From an uncultured Clostridium sp. (GTDB taxonomy: Bacteria > Bacillota > Clostridia > Lachnospirales > Lachnospiraceae): a stretch of DNA of 64,000 nucleotides. Positions 1 to 7,909 of this stretch are shown here, piece by piece. A program made the translations under genes and the position numbers. The stretch spans positions 1 through 64,000 of the forward strand of contig CABVBU010000004.1 of the NCBI GenBank assembly GCA_902496665.1, written 5' to 3'. Under the pieces are notes generated by a model, which did not search any database, was not told the origin of the DNA, and saw only the letters and a program-made list of their open reading frames with translations. Every line of letters starts with the position of its first letter. The first letter of the stretch is position 1.

Positions 1-130
1 TAAATAAGTAGTAAATTGATGTGTTTGTTTCCTTGAAAATGCTGATAGATACTGTGTTTTAGCGGATAATCAGATTTTTATTGTGTTTTTCTATTAACAA
101 ATGGAATAGTTTTTTATAACTGACTGCCAT
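1..130 (-). pseudogene. Remnant of an XRE-family HTH regulator
   Basis: An ATG at 130 follows a good Shine-Dalgarno (GGAGG, 7 nt spacing). It opens MAVSYKKLFHLLIEK, which closely resembles the start of short Cro/C1-type repressors (MAVSYKKLFKLLI...). The frame stops after 23 codons at 59-61. In another frame, residues resembling the expected second half (SAFSRK...FTTYL) continue towards position 1. I therefore read this as a frameshifted and probably window-truncated regulator gene. Its promoter and operator (169-197) are intact. The surrounding 1-470 is clearly more AT-rich than the rest, which fits a leftover of acquired DNA. Confidence 0.5.
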
Positions 131-168
131 ACCATATCCTCCATTATTTTGTTAGCAAGTATATGTAA

Positions 169-197
169 ATATTATCACGACATCGTGAGTTTTTCAA
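169..197 (-). promoter_or_regulatory. Promoter with operator palindrome for the XRE remnant
   Basis: On the minus strand, TTGAAA (-35, 192-197) is separated by 17 bp from TAATAT (-10, 169-174). The spacer contains a perfect 6-2-6 palindrome TCACGACATCGTGA at 175-188. An operator inside the promoter spacer is the usual layout for an autoregulated Cro/C1-type repressor. No function beyond that can be claimed. Confidence 0.6.
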
Positions 198-361
198 CGA
201 CCGCGAGTTAAAAACAGCCACTTGAATTTTCATATTCAACCAAACTGGTTGTTGATCTATTATCTCGAAAATGATTTACTTTTACCAACACTTGCATGTA
301 TGGAAACTTATAGTGATTTATTTCAGAAATAAAGAAAAATAAAGCAGCGTTTACATCCGTA

Positions 362-390
362 CAAATCGTCCTCAAGTTGAGGACGATTTG
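362..390. repeat. Perfect 29-bp palindrome
   Basis: CAAATCGTCCTCAA (362-375) is followed by one G and then its exact reverse complement (377-390). It sits in AT-rich non-coding DNA between the regulator remnant and the nitroreductase gene. There is no T-tract beside it, so it is not a typical terminator. It could be a dimeric operator or a recombination or junction site. I see no convincing gene in 200-478. Confidence 0.7.
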
Positions 391-478
391 CCGTATATGA
401 CTTTCCGAAATAAGTATACATAAAAGCGGCACCCAGTATTCACACCAGATGCCGCATCCTATCATTTTCTATTTTTCC

Positions 479-1246
479 TCAATTATGAAACACAATCGTA
501 CAGACATACTCCCCATTCTTATAATCCTTCTTCGCAAACTGCTCTTCCACCAGAGTCTCCATATTCATCCAATACTCTTCAGCCGCCAGCATAATATGCG
601 ACAGCATGATTCCCATGTTGAACTCTTTTAGCGCCTTTGAGCCTTTCCCGGAGAATGGGGCGGTCTTTTTCATGAAGATGTAGAGGCGGTCGGAGTAGAC
701 GACAAAGCGCCAGGGCTGGGAGTTGAAGGAGGACGGGGCGAGGCGGGCGGCGCGGAGGATCGACTTGACCTGTTCGCCGGGTTCATCCTTGAAGGCGCAG
801 AGCACCGCCAGGGAGTTCCTGTGAGCCAGGGAGGAATCACGGAACGGCTTTTCGGATGCCTTGCCGAAGGCGATGACGAGAAAGCGCTTCATTCCGTCTT
901 TTTTGTCCTCGCCTGCTTTTGTCGCGCCGAGATAGCAGGTTCCGAGTTCCTTTGATGTAAGATAAAGGACTGCCTGCTCTGCCGCGTATCCCGCGTTCCT
1001 CATGGACAAACGGTCATCACCGCAGTATACCGCAAGGTAGTACGGTGCCTGCGTCTTCCAGAGTCCGTGGACCTTCTGTTTTTTGTCGGTGTTGTCCACG
1101 ATCTCAAATTCTACCGGCTTTTCCTCATCTAAAAGCGCTACGGTTTTCAAATACCGTTTCAACGCTTCCAATCTCTCCGGCTCAATCTTTTCCATCCGGT
1201 ATTCCCTGACGGAGTACCGGTTAAAAATCGCCTCATAAATACTCAT
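479..1246 (-). CDS. Nitroreductase family protein (TM1586-like)
   Basis: This is a 255-residue FMN-dependent nitroreductase-fold protein. The N-terminus has the family signature SIYEAIFNRYSVREY (R8, S10, R12 would contact FMN phosphate in this family). The duplicated second half carries ARLAPSSFNSQPWRF, typical of the TM1586-type subgroup. The natural substrate is unknown; such proteins reduce quinones, flavins or nitro-compounds with NAD(P)H. The start at 1246 is chosen because GAGGCGAGCAGTT precedes it and the conserved SIYEAI motif begins there; a longer start at 1300 adds a non-conserved leader. It is the last gene before the AT-rich left edge and appears monocistronic. Confidence 0.8.
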   Translation of the reverse strand: MSIYEAIFNRYSVREYRMEKIEPERLEALKRYLKTVALLDEEKPVEFEIVDNTDKKQKVHGLWKTQAPYYLAVYCGDDRLSMRNAGYAAEQAVLYLTSKELGTCYLGATKAGEDKKDGMKRFLVIAFGKASEKPFRDSSLAHRNSLAVLCAFKDEPGEQVKSILRAARLAPSSFNSQPWRFVVYSDRLYIFMKKTAPFSGKGSKALKEFNMGIMLSHIMLAAEEYWMNMETLVEEQFAKKDYKNGEYVCTIVFHN

Positions 1247-1328
1247 AACTGCTCGCCTCTTCCCCTCATGCCGGATATTATCACTTTTCCCGGCAAACAC
1301 TGCACTCTGATTTCATAATTGATAAACT

Positions 1329-1362
1329 GCAACTGTTCAGCAAGCCTGCATACTTGCTGCAA
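1329..1362 (-). repeat. Degenerate end of the 133-bp repeat family
   Basis: GCAACTGTTCAG plus the following CTGCATACTTGCTGC matches the right-hand terminal repeat and stem 3 of the 133-bp family (compare 17057-17090), with several substitutions. Only about 34 bp remain. It lies in the gap between the nitroreductase and pepF. Confidence 0.45.
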
Positions 1363-1436
1363 TGATTTACATTTTGATACCTTTCAGCCCGTACTGCGTC
1401 GGTACGAACCAGAAATCCCTGACAAAAAATTCCTTT

Positions 1437-3230
1437 TTACGCCAGTTTTTCCATCTCATCCAGCAGATCCTTAAACACCTTCACAGCCTCATTCACAACC
1501 TCCGGCTCTTCCATGTCAAGACCTACAAGCTTCAGTAATTCCACCGGAGTCCTGGAACAGCCGCCTTTTAAGAAGCGGAAATAGCCCTCCTTCGTCTCCG
1601 GGTCACCTGCCAGGATCCGTCTCGCGATGGCCATCGCCGCCGAAAATCCTGTGGCGTACTGGTACACATAGAACTGCATGTAAAAGTGCGGGATCCGCTC
1701 CCACTCGTGGTCGATATCGGAGTCGATCACGGTCTCTTTCCCATAATACTCCGAATTTAACTCATGGTAAAGACCACAGAGCAAATCTTTTGTGAGCGGG
1801 GTTCCGTTCCAGGAAAGCTTATAAGTCTCCCACTCGAACTCCGCGAACAGGGTCTGACGGAAAAGTGTCGTGCGGAACCGTTCCGCAAGCTGGTTCACCA
1901 GATAAAACTTCTCTTTTCTATCCTTTGCCTCGTTGATCATGTAGTTTAAGAGCAGGATCTCATTGCAGGTGGAGGCCACCTCCGCCACGAAGATCTTGTA
2001 TCCCGCGTAGGTGTAGCTCTGGTTCGTGTTGGAATACCAGGAGTGGATGGAATGTCCCATCTCATGGGCCAGCGTGAGGACAGAATTCAATGTCCCATCA
2101 AAGCTCATCAGCACATACGGGTGAACGCCGTAAGCGCTGTTGGAGTACGCGCCGCTTCTTTTTCCCTCATTCTCATAGACGTCGATCCAGCGGTTCTCAA
2201 ATCCTGTTCTCAAGAGATTCAGATACTCCTCTCCTAACGGCTTCAGCGCCTTTAAGATCAGCTCCTGCGCCTCCTTGTAGGTGTAGGTCTTCTCATAATC
2301 TTCCGTCAGCGGCACATAAAGATCATACATGTGAAGCTCAGAGACATTCATATAGCTCTTTCTGAATTTCATGTACCGATGCATCAGCGGCAGAGCGTCA
2401 TGGACGGACTCGATCAGGTTGTCGTAAACCTTTTCCGGGATCTCATTCCCCGCCAGGTACATGGCTCTCGCGGACGGATATTTTCTCATTCTCGCATAGA
2501 AATTTCCCTGTTTGACATTTCCCTCATAGTTTGCGGCAACGGTATTCGCGAACTGACGGTAGGAGGCGTACAGGGAATGGAACGCTGCCTCGCGGACACT
2601 TCTGTCCCTGCTCTCGATGAGCTTCCCGTATCTCGCGTGGGTCACATCCACGAGCGCCCCGTTTTCATCCTTCACCGGCTCAAATTTCAGATCCGCGTTG
2701 TTGAACAGGGCAAACACCGATGACGGAGTTCCGGAGATCTCGGAAGCGGCAGCTAAGATCGCCTCCTCCTTCTCCGATAACCTGTGAGCCTTTTTCGCCA
2801 ACAGCCGTTCCAGCTGTTTCTTATAGTGGGCAAGCTCCGGAGATGCAAGAAATTCTGCCATCTTCTCATCCGGGATGCTTAAAATCTCCGGATCCCCGAA
2901 GGAAGATGCCGCCATCGCCTTCACAGCCAGGGACTGGACTCTCGACACCAGCGCCTGGTTCTCGCTGACGGAGGTATCCTGGTCCCTCCTCTGCATCGCA
3001 TACGCATAAAGGAGAGAAAGTGTCTCGTCCACAGACTCATCATATGTCAGATAGTTCTTCAGGTATTCCGCGGAGTTTCCAAGTTTTCCCCGGTATGTCT
3101 CATACTCCTGGATCCGCTCCTCCACACCGTCCATGAGTTCCTCGAACTTTTCCGGTGATTCGATCATGTCCTCCAGTTTCCAGGTATCCTGTTCTTCGAT
3201 CTCTGAACGTTTCTTTACACTCTCAGCCAT
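1437..3230 (-). CDS. pepF: Oligoendopeptidase F
   Basis: This is a 597-residue M3B zinc metallopeptidase that hydrolyses short peptides in the cytoplasm. The zinc site HEMGH is at residues 389-393 and the third ligand is in FVAEVASTCNE near residue 417. The N-terminal half is the helical M3 domain. Length equals the family norm (about 600). The start at 3230 has AAGGAGAGAAAGCC in front. The next gene upstream, lrgB, lies 325 bp away, so it is probably transcribed alone. Confidence 0.93.
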   Translation of the reverse strand: MAESVKKRSEIEEQDTWKLEDMIESPEKFEELMDGVEERIQEYETYRGKLGNSAEYLKNYLTYDESVDETLSLLYAYAMQRRDQDTSVSENQALVSRVQSLAVKAMAASSFGDPEILSIPDEKMAEFLASPELAHYKKQLERLLAKKAHRLSEKEEAILAAASEISGTPSSVFALFNNADLKFEPVKDENGALVDVTHARYGKLIESRDRSVREAAFHSLYASYRQFANTVAANYEGNVKQGNFYARMRKYPSARAMYLAGNEIPEKVYDNLIESVHDALPLMHRYMKFRKSYMNVSELHMYDLYVPLTEDYEKTYTYKEAQELILKALKPLGEEYLNLLRTGFENRWIDVYENEGKRSGAYSNSAYGVHPYVLMSFDGTLNSVLTLAHEMGHSIHSWYSNTNQSYTYAGYKIFVAEVASTCNEILLLNYMINEAKDRKEKFYLVNQLAERFRTTLFRQTLFAEFEWETYKLSWNGTPLTKDLLCGLYHELNSEYYGKETVIDSDIDHEWERIPHFYMQFYVYQYATGFSAAMAIARRILAGDPETKEGYFRFLKGGCSRTPVELLKLVGLDMEEPEVVNEAVKVFKDLLDEMEKLA

Positions 3231-3418
3231 GGCTTTCTCTCCTTCTTAAATCAGATCTTTTTCATGATCTAATTTTTGCACAATCCCGCGCAAAAATCCA
3301 TCCCATTTTTAATTTTTTCTCAAATTATTGCGTGTCCCCCCACTCCGTTCATCACGAAGCAAAGATCATGAATGTTCACCAGTGACAGAATTCAATGTTG
3401 GTATATTTCGTTTATAAA

Positions 3419-3508
3419 AGAATGTGCCCTGATACATTGCTTCGCCCCGCACAGCCACATACAGCAGCTTACACATTTGCGCAGGTTCATGCATTCAGGA
3501 CACATTCT
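3419..3508. repeat. Inverted repeat in the pepF-lrgB gap
   Basis: AGAATGTGCCCTGA (3419-3432) and TCAGGACACATTCT (3495-3508) are reverse complements with one mismatch, 62 nt apart. On the minus strand the second arm runs into TTTTAT, so the structure could serve as a long terminator for lrgB or be a small palindromic element. A trace of the 133-bp family (GCGCAAAAATCCATCCC, 3288-3304) precedes it. Nothing else is recognised in 3231-3555. Confidence 0.45.
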
Positions 3509-3555
3509 TCCGTTTATTGGTCGGACCAATACAGCTATAAAAATACGGTTACCGA

Positions 3556-4230
3556 TCAGATCAATCCCGACATAATTGGCACGATCACAACCGTCATAAG
3601 TCCTGCTACCGCGATAGACAGGCTGCTCATGGCACCTTCCACTTCACCAAGCTCCAGGGCCTTTGCTGTTCCAATAGCATGGGCAGATGTTCCAAGTGCC
3701 AGGCCTTTCGCGATCGGCTCCTTGATCCCGATGAGCTTGAACCAACCGTCCGCAACGATATTTCCAAGAATTCCTGTGATGATGATGCTCACGATGGTCA
3801 TGGTCACGATCCCTCCGGCTTCCTCAGATACGCCCATTCCGATCGCTGTGGTGATGGACTTCGGAAGCAGGGATACATAGTGCACATGTTCCAGCTTAAA
3901 GACCATGGACATCACATAGACGCTGACAACACTTCCGATGACACCCGCGGTGATCGCCGTCGCAACAGCCGTCAGGTTTTTCTTCAACAGCTCCAGCTGC
4001 TTGTAAAGCGGGATCGCGAGGCATACCGTTGCCGGGGTCAGAAAATAACTGATATAGGACGCTCCCTCATTATAATCCGTGTATGTGATCCCCGTGGCCT
4101 TTAAAAACGCGATTACGAGAATGATCGCCACAAGCAGCGGATTTAATACCGGCCAGCCGAATTTCTTCTTTAATTCCATGCCGATCAGGTATGCGAAAAG
4201 ACTGACAAATACTCCAAAATATAACGGCAT
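3556..4230 (-). CDS. lrgB: LrgB family membrane protein
   Basis: This 224-residue polytopic membrane protein belongs to the LrgB/CidB/YohK family. It has about six hydrophobic segments and conserved stretches such as FLTPATVCLAIPLYKQ, LLPKSITTAIGMGVSEEAGG and GTSAHAIGTAKALELGEVEGAMSSL. The pair LrgA/LrgB is linked to control of murein hydrolase activity or to export of pyruvate or glycolate-type metabolites; which applies here cannot be read from sequence. The start at 4230 lies 2 nt past the lrgA stop, with GGGG 10 nt upstream, so translation is coupled to lrgA. Confidence 0.88.
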   Translation of the reverse strand: MPLYFGVFVSLFAYLIGMELKKKFGWPVLNPLLVAIILVIAFLKATGITYTDYNEGASYISYFLTPATVCLAIPLYKQLELLKKNLTAVATAITAGVIGSVVSVYVMSMVFKLEHVHYVSLLPKSITTAIGMGVSEEAGGIVTMTIVSIIITGILGNIVADGWFKLIGIKEPIAKGLALGTSAHAIGTAKALELGEVEGAMSSLSIAVAGLMTVVIVPIMSGLI

Positions 4231-4232
4231 CT

Positions 4233-4592
4233 CTATTTCGCCCCTTTCTTCTGTCTCTTGATGATCCACTCTGCCGTCACTCCGGTGATGGACATGACGA
4301 TGAATGTGGTCACGAAGGTGATGATGAGCATCGGGATCATGACAGCCTTCAGCTCTTCGATCTTATCAATAATTCCCACAGCCGCCGGGATAAACATCAC
4401 CGGCATCAGATCCAGGAGCAGGTTTCCCGTAACTTCCACGTCAGAGAGCTTGATGATTCCGCTGCACAGACCGCCAAGAAGAATGAACAGACCATATACT
4501 CCGGCAGGTACCGGAAGCGGAATGAACTTATTTAAGAGTTCTCCGACCATTGTGATCCCGAAGATGATCACAATTTCCTTCACGTACTTCAT
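4233..4592 (-). CDS. lrgA: LrgA/CidA family holin-like protein
   Basis: This is a 119-residue four-helix membrane protein. Family motifs are GELLNKFIPLPVPAGVYGLFILL and LMPVMFIPAAVGIID. It is thought to be the holin-like partner of LrgB, whose gene starts 2 nt downstream. The start is preceded by AGGAGGAAACATT. A strong promoter lies at 4638-4666. No LytSR two-component genes, which usually control lrgAB, are nearby. Confidence 0.88.
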   Translation of the reverse strand: MKYVKEIVIIFGITMVGELLNKFIPLPVPAGVYGLFILLGGLCSGIIKLSDVEVTGNLLLDLMPVMFIPAAVGIIDKIEELKAVMIPMLIITFVTTFIVMSITGVTAEWIIKRQKKGAK

Positions 4593-4637
4593 AATGTTTC
4601 CTCCTCATTTTGTTGTCTCACGCAAAGACTAGCAACC

Positions 4638-4666
4638 ATTTTAGCACCGCTTATGCGGAACGGCAA
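4638..4666 (-). promoter_or_regulatory. lrgAB promoter
   Basis: The minus strand reads TTGCCG (4661-4666), 17 bp, then TAAAAT (4638-4643). The spacer holds the hairpin-like CCGCATAAGCGG. It stands 46 bp before the lrgA start. Confidence 0.6.
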
Positions 4667-4689
4667 TAGAAAAAAGCACGGAAATTTTC

Positions 4690-4718
4690 TTGAATTGGTC
4701 GATTTTTCTGTATATACT
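4690..4718 (+). promoter_or_regulatory. Promoter of the tandem-GNAT gene
   Basis: TTGAAT (4690-4695), 17 bp, TATACT (4713-4718). It is divergent from and adjacent to the lrgAB promoter. Transcription from here would make a leader of about 180 nt before the GNAT start codon. Confidence 0.6.
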
Positions 4719-4810
4719 TATGTTCATGATATTGGAGGCCAAAAGCTTTTGCTCTCTCCGATACAGGATCACTCCGCACTGCGTGCTCTGGCAATCTGTA
4801 AAGCATTCTA

Positions 4811-4892
4811 CGGCCCGGAATCAGTATGGTATTCCGGTGCATTGATCAGTATTCCAGTAAATGACTTCCGGAAATTTTCCGGCTTTTTTTCA
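4811..4892 (+). promoter_or_regulatory. Attenuator-like leader before the GNAT gene
   Basis: Four short segments can pair in alternative ways: CCGGAAT (4815-4821), ATTCCGG (4831-4837), CCGGAAA (4868-4874) and TTTCCGG (4876-4882). The last is followed by seven T (4884-4890) and immediately by the AGGAGG ribosome site. Pairing 1-2 with 3-4 gives a terminator hairpin; pairing 2-3 destroys it. No known riboswitch motif is recognised in the leader. Confidence 0.45.
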
Positions 4893-4905
4893 GGAGGATT
4901 TTTTT

Positions 4906-5766
4906 ATGAAATTACACAGGGTCCATTCCCTTGATTCTTCCCAGATCAGACAGATCCAAACCATGGTAAATAAATGCACCGATTCTGACGGAGCCAGACT
5001 TTCCTTCCCGTTTGATGAGGCTGATCTCTTTCTCTATTTTGAACATGATGGTTCCGTCATCTCCGCCATCGCATTTATCCCGATAGAGAACCTGCTCTAC
5101 GAATGTTCTGCCTTCACGGATCCGCAATTCCGGGGACAGGGGTTCTTTTCGGAGCTTCTTGATGCGGGAATCGATGAACTTCCGGAAGATTCGGAGTTGA
5201 TTTTTTATGCGGATAAGAGAAATTCTGCCGCTGCTGCCGTTCTGGAGGAGATCGGGGCAGAACTGAATTCCGAAGAACATATGATGAAGCTGCTGCCAGA
5301 AAACTTTTCCATCATTGCCTGCCGCTCCAGCCAGACAGGATCCGATGTCAGTGCCCTTGATTTAATTGCTGATATTCACTCTGAATGTCTGAATCTTGAC
5401 GGCACTCTGACTCTCCGCTTTCACTCTGACCACGCCGTTATCAACTTCTCCGTCTTCCCTTCCCACTACTACCTCTACGGCTTTGAAGTGGAAGAATCCT
5501 GCCGCGGTAAGGGATATGGGACAAAGTTTTTAAGCACAGTGCTTGCACGGTTGTTGAACGGTAACGCAGCCGCCATCGAGCATTCACCACTTTCGTCGGA
5601 AATTTCGTACCATATACCAGACGTGAGCTGCACAGATGCAGCTTCTGACAGTATTTCCCCACGCCCGGTCCTTCTCCAGGTATCCGGCGGCAACGCCCCG
5701 GCTCTCACCCTGTACAAAAAAACAGGGTTCCGTATCACCGAAACCCTGTGCTGCTATCTCTATTAA
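4906..5766 (+). CDS. Tandem GNAT-fold acetyltransferase
   Basis: This 286-residue protein has two GNAT-type halves. The first carries the acetyl-CoA loop FRGQGFFSELLDAGI at about 85-99. The second carries CRGKGYGTKFLSTVLARL at about 202-219 and the closing GNAPALTLYKKTGFRI. Such proteins transfer acetyl from acetyl-CoA to an amine; the acceptor is unknown. The start follows AGGAGGATTTTTTT, which overlaps the end of the attenuator-like hairpin, so expression may be controlled in the leader. It is divergent from lrgAB and convergent with the alarmone synthetase gene. Confidence 0.8.
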   Translation: MKLHRVHSLDSSQIRQIQTMVNKCTDSDGARLSFPFDEADLFLYFEHDGSVISAIAFIPIENLLYECSAFTDPQFRGQGFFSELLDAGIDELPEDSELIFYADKRNSAAAAVLEEIGAELNSEEHMMKLLPENFSIIACRSSQTGSDVSALDLIADIHSECLNLDGTLTLRFHSDHAVINFSVFPSHYYLYGFEVEESCRGKGYGTKFLSTVLARLLNGNAAAIEHSPLSSEISYHIPDVSCTDAASDSISPRPVLLQVSGGNAPALTLYKKTGFRITETLCCYLY

Positions 5767-5825
5767 GTTATACCTTATTGGGACTGCTGTGGACTTTACG
5801 CTTCCGCAGTCCCCCGAACCGCTCC

Positions 5826-6557
5826 TTACATCGGATCCTTATCGAACTGGAGCAGATTTTCCTTACTCTCCCGGTCCTCAATCTTCCGACGGAGCGACAG
5901 CATCTTTAGATCTGTCTGCGCGATCACCTCAGCGCATTCCTTCAGTTCTTCACTGATCTCACTTGCATCTTCCACATCTTTCTTATACTTCATCTGGTGG
6001 TCCAGACTAGCCCAGAAATCCATCGCGATGGTCCGGATCTGGACCTCCACGCGCATATTTTCTTTCCGGTCGGAAAAGAATACCGGAACTTCGATGATCA
6101 TATGGTAACTCCGGTATCCGTTGACCTTCGGGCATCGGATATAATCCTTTACCATGAGGACATTGATATCATCCTGACGCGCCAGCATCTCCGCTACCGT
6201 GTAGATATCGTCCACGAAGGAACAGATCACGCGGATTCCCGCCACATCGTAAAGGTTCTCCCGCACCGATTTTACGGAGATCGGGAAACCGCGGCGGTGA
6301 AGCTTCTCAATAATACTCTCCGGCTTCTTCACCCTGGATTTGATCATCTGGATCGGGTTTCTCTGATTCCGGATCGCCAGATCATCGTTCAATACCTCTA
6401 ATTTTGTCTTCACTTCCCGGATCGCGCACGCGTAACGCATATTCAGTTCCCGGAACTGACGTGCCTCATTTAAAAAACTCTCCGGAATCTCAATGGCTCC
6501 CGGCGCGTTGACAGCCGACTGGTACAGTTCGCCGTTTGGGTTCATGCTTATGTTCAT
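5826..6557 (-). CDS. Small alarmone synthetase (RelA/SpoT-domain GTP pyrophosphokinase)
   Basis: This 243-residue cytoplasmic enzyme should make (p)ppGpp from GTP/GDP and ATP. The synthetase core is RHRGFPISVKSVRENLYDVAGIRVIC (about 105-130), followed by KDYIRCPKVNGYRSYHMII and VEVQIRTIAMDFWASLDHQMKYKK. It has no HD hydrolase, TGS or ACT domain, so it is a synthetase-only enzyme of the RelQ/RelP type. A C-terminal helix of about 45 residues may mediate oligomerisation. The start is supported by GGGAGTTACAA. It ends convergent to the GNAT gene and has a 133-bp repeat upstream. Confidence 0.88.
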   Translation of the reverse strand: MNISMNPNGELYQSAVNAPGAIEIPESFLNEARQFRELNMRYACAIREVKTKLEVLNDDLAIRNQRNPIQMIKSRVKKPESIIEKLHRRGFPISVKSVRENLYDVAGIRVICSFVDDIYTVAEMLARQDDINVLMVKDYIRCPKVNGYRSYHMIIEVPVFFSDRKENMRVEVQIRTIAMDFWASLDHQMKYKKDVEDASEISEELKECAEVIAQTDLKMLSLRRKIEDRESKENLLQFDKDPM

Positions 6558-6673
6558 TTGTAACTCCCTGCACTTTCCTGATTTTATTTATACGACAGAT
6601 CTTTTCCAGATATCTGCCGCCATGCCGCGAAAAGCTGCTTTGCTTCTGCCTTGCAAGATTTTCATAATTACTC

Positions 6674-6806
6674 GTAACTGTTCAGTACCCTCACAGTTAC
6701 GCGCAAAAATCCATTCCAAATCGGCTGCGCCGATAGGATTTTTGCCTTCCAGCCTAATTTTTCTTATGGTCAGCGCAGTAAATGCGCAGACCTACTGAAC
6801 AGTTAC
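6674..6806 (+). repeat. 133-bp structured intergenic repeat, copy A
   Basis: This full copy is bounded by GTAACTGTTCAGTA (6674-6687) and TACTGAACAGTTAC (6793-6806). Internal stems are: 1, GTAACTGT/ACAGTTAC (6674-6681 / 6693-6700); 2, CAAAAATCC/GGATTTTTG (6704-6712 / 6736-6744) enclosing ATCGGC/GCCGAT; 3, GGTCAGCGCA/TGCGCAGACC (6768-6777 / 6783-6792). It lies between the alarmone synthetase and dat genes. There is no reading frame and no transposase, and I do not recognise a named family. Confidence 0.85.
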
Positions 6807-6912
6807 AATTATTCTATATTATACAGGAAATTCTCACATATGACAATGGGAAAATATAGGACATTTTATACAATACATCCAAAAAACATTAGCTGAAATC
6901 CTTCCTCTTTCC

Positions 6913-6941
6913 TTTACTTTCCTCCCGTTCCATGCTATGAT
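6913..6941 (+). promoter_or_regulatory. dat promoter
   Basis: TTTACT (6913-6918), 17 bp, TATGAT (6936-6941), 60 bp before the dat start codon. The -35 is weak and the -10 is good. Confidence 0.45.
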
Positions 6942-7001
6942 AGCGATAGAATATTTCAGTTATATCCGAACAATTTTTCGTGAATTCAGGAGGAAATGTA
7001 A

Positions 7002-7844
7002 ATGAAAACACTTGGCTACTACAACGGCAAATTCGGGCCTCTGGAAGAGATGACCGTTCCGATGAACGACCGCGCATGTTACTTCGGAGACGGAGTATAT
7101 GAGGCGACACTGGCGAGAAACGGAAAGATCTTCGCCCTGAAAGATCATCTGGACCGTTTTTTCAACAGCGCAGGTCTGATCAAGATCGATATTCCCTACA
7201 CAAAAGACGAGCTGGCAGCAATTCTCTATGATATGCTGGCAAAAATGGACGATAACGATATCTTCATCTACTGGCAGATGACCCGAGGAACCGGTATCCG
7301 TCAGCACCAGTTCCCGGAGGCTGGTACAAAGCCGAACCTCTGGATCTTCATGAAACCTGGAAAACCGGCCGACTCCAGCAAACGCTTAAAGCTCACCGAT
7401 ATGGAGGATACGCGTTTCCTGCACTGCAATATCAAGACTCTGAACCTTCTTGTCAACGTCATGGCGGCAGAGAAAGCGGAGTCTCTCGGATGTGGCGAAT
7501 GTGTCTTCCACCGCGGTGATATCGTCACTGAGTGCGCCCACAGCAACGTCTCCATCATCAAGGACGGCGTGTTCAAGACTCACCCGACAGATCACTACAT
7601 TTTACCTGGCATCACGAGAATGCACATCATCCAGATCTGCAAGGACAACGGAATTCCGGTAGACGAAACACCGTTTACCATGGCGGAACTCATGGATGCC
7701 GATGAGGTCATCGTCTCCAGCTCCACAAAATTCTGCTCCCCGGCCTGCGAGATGAACGGCACTCCGATCGGAGGAAAGGCACCGGAGTTAGTCGATCTGA
7801 TCCAGAAGAAGTATACAGAAAAATTTGAAAATGAGACCATGTAA
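7002..7844 (+). CDS. dat: D-amino acid aminotransferase
   Basis: This 280-residue fold-type IV PLP aminotransferase is probably D-alanine:2-oxoglutarate aminotransferase, supplying D-glutamate and D-alanine for peptidoglycan. It aligns along its length with Bacillus Dat: NDRACYFGDGVYE near the N-terminus, RGTGIRQHQFP (the Arg and His that bind the substrate carboxylate in D-specific enzymes) and HCNIKTLNLL with the PLP lysine. Length is normal. The start has AGGAGGAAATGTAA. It is followed by its own terminator, so it is monocistronic. A branched-chain or 4-amino-4-deoxychorismate enzyme is less likely because of the RxHQ motif. Confidence 0.85.
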   Translation: MKTLGYYNGKFGPLEEMTVPMNDRACYFGDGVYEATLARNGKIFALKDHLDRFFNSAGLIKIDIPYTKDELAAILYDMLAKMDDNDIFIYWQMTRGTGIRQHQFPEAGTKPNLWIFMKPGKPADSSKRLKLTDMEDTRFLHCNIKTLNLLVNVMAAEKAESLGCGECVFHRGDIVTECAHSNVSIIKDGVFKTHPTDHYILPGITRMHIIQICKDNGIPVDETPFTMAELMDADEVIVSSSTKFCSPACEMNGTPIGGKAPELVDLIQKKYTEKFENETM

Positions 7845-7851
7845 ATGATCA

Positions 7852-7905
7852 GGGGCTGCTGCTCAGCGATATTCTCATATCGCTGAGACGGCAGCCCCCA
7901 TTTTT
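7852..7905 (+). terminator. dat terminator
   Basis: GGGGCTGC and GCAGCCCC enclose an inner stem CTCAGCGATA / TATCGCTGAG, followed by ATTTTT. It sits 8 bp after the dat stop codon. Confidence 0.85.
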
Positions 7906-7909
7906 ATCC

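Noticed and set aside
208..465. 85-codon open frame on the minus strand
   Set aside because: It spans the 29-bp palindrome, has no ribosome site, and its translation has no recognisable domain. It is more likely chance in AT-rich DNA.
4720..4845. 41-codon possible leader peptide before the GNAT gene
   Set aside because: Its ATG is 2 bp after the -10 hexamer with no Shine-Dalgarno and no run of regulatory codons. Attenuation by translation is not supported.
5779..5815. GGGACTGC/GCAGTCCC inverted repeat between the GNAT and alarmone synthetase genes
   Set aside because: No T-tract follows on either strand, so I did not call it a terminator, although it lies between convergent genes.
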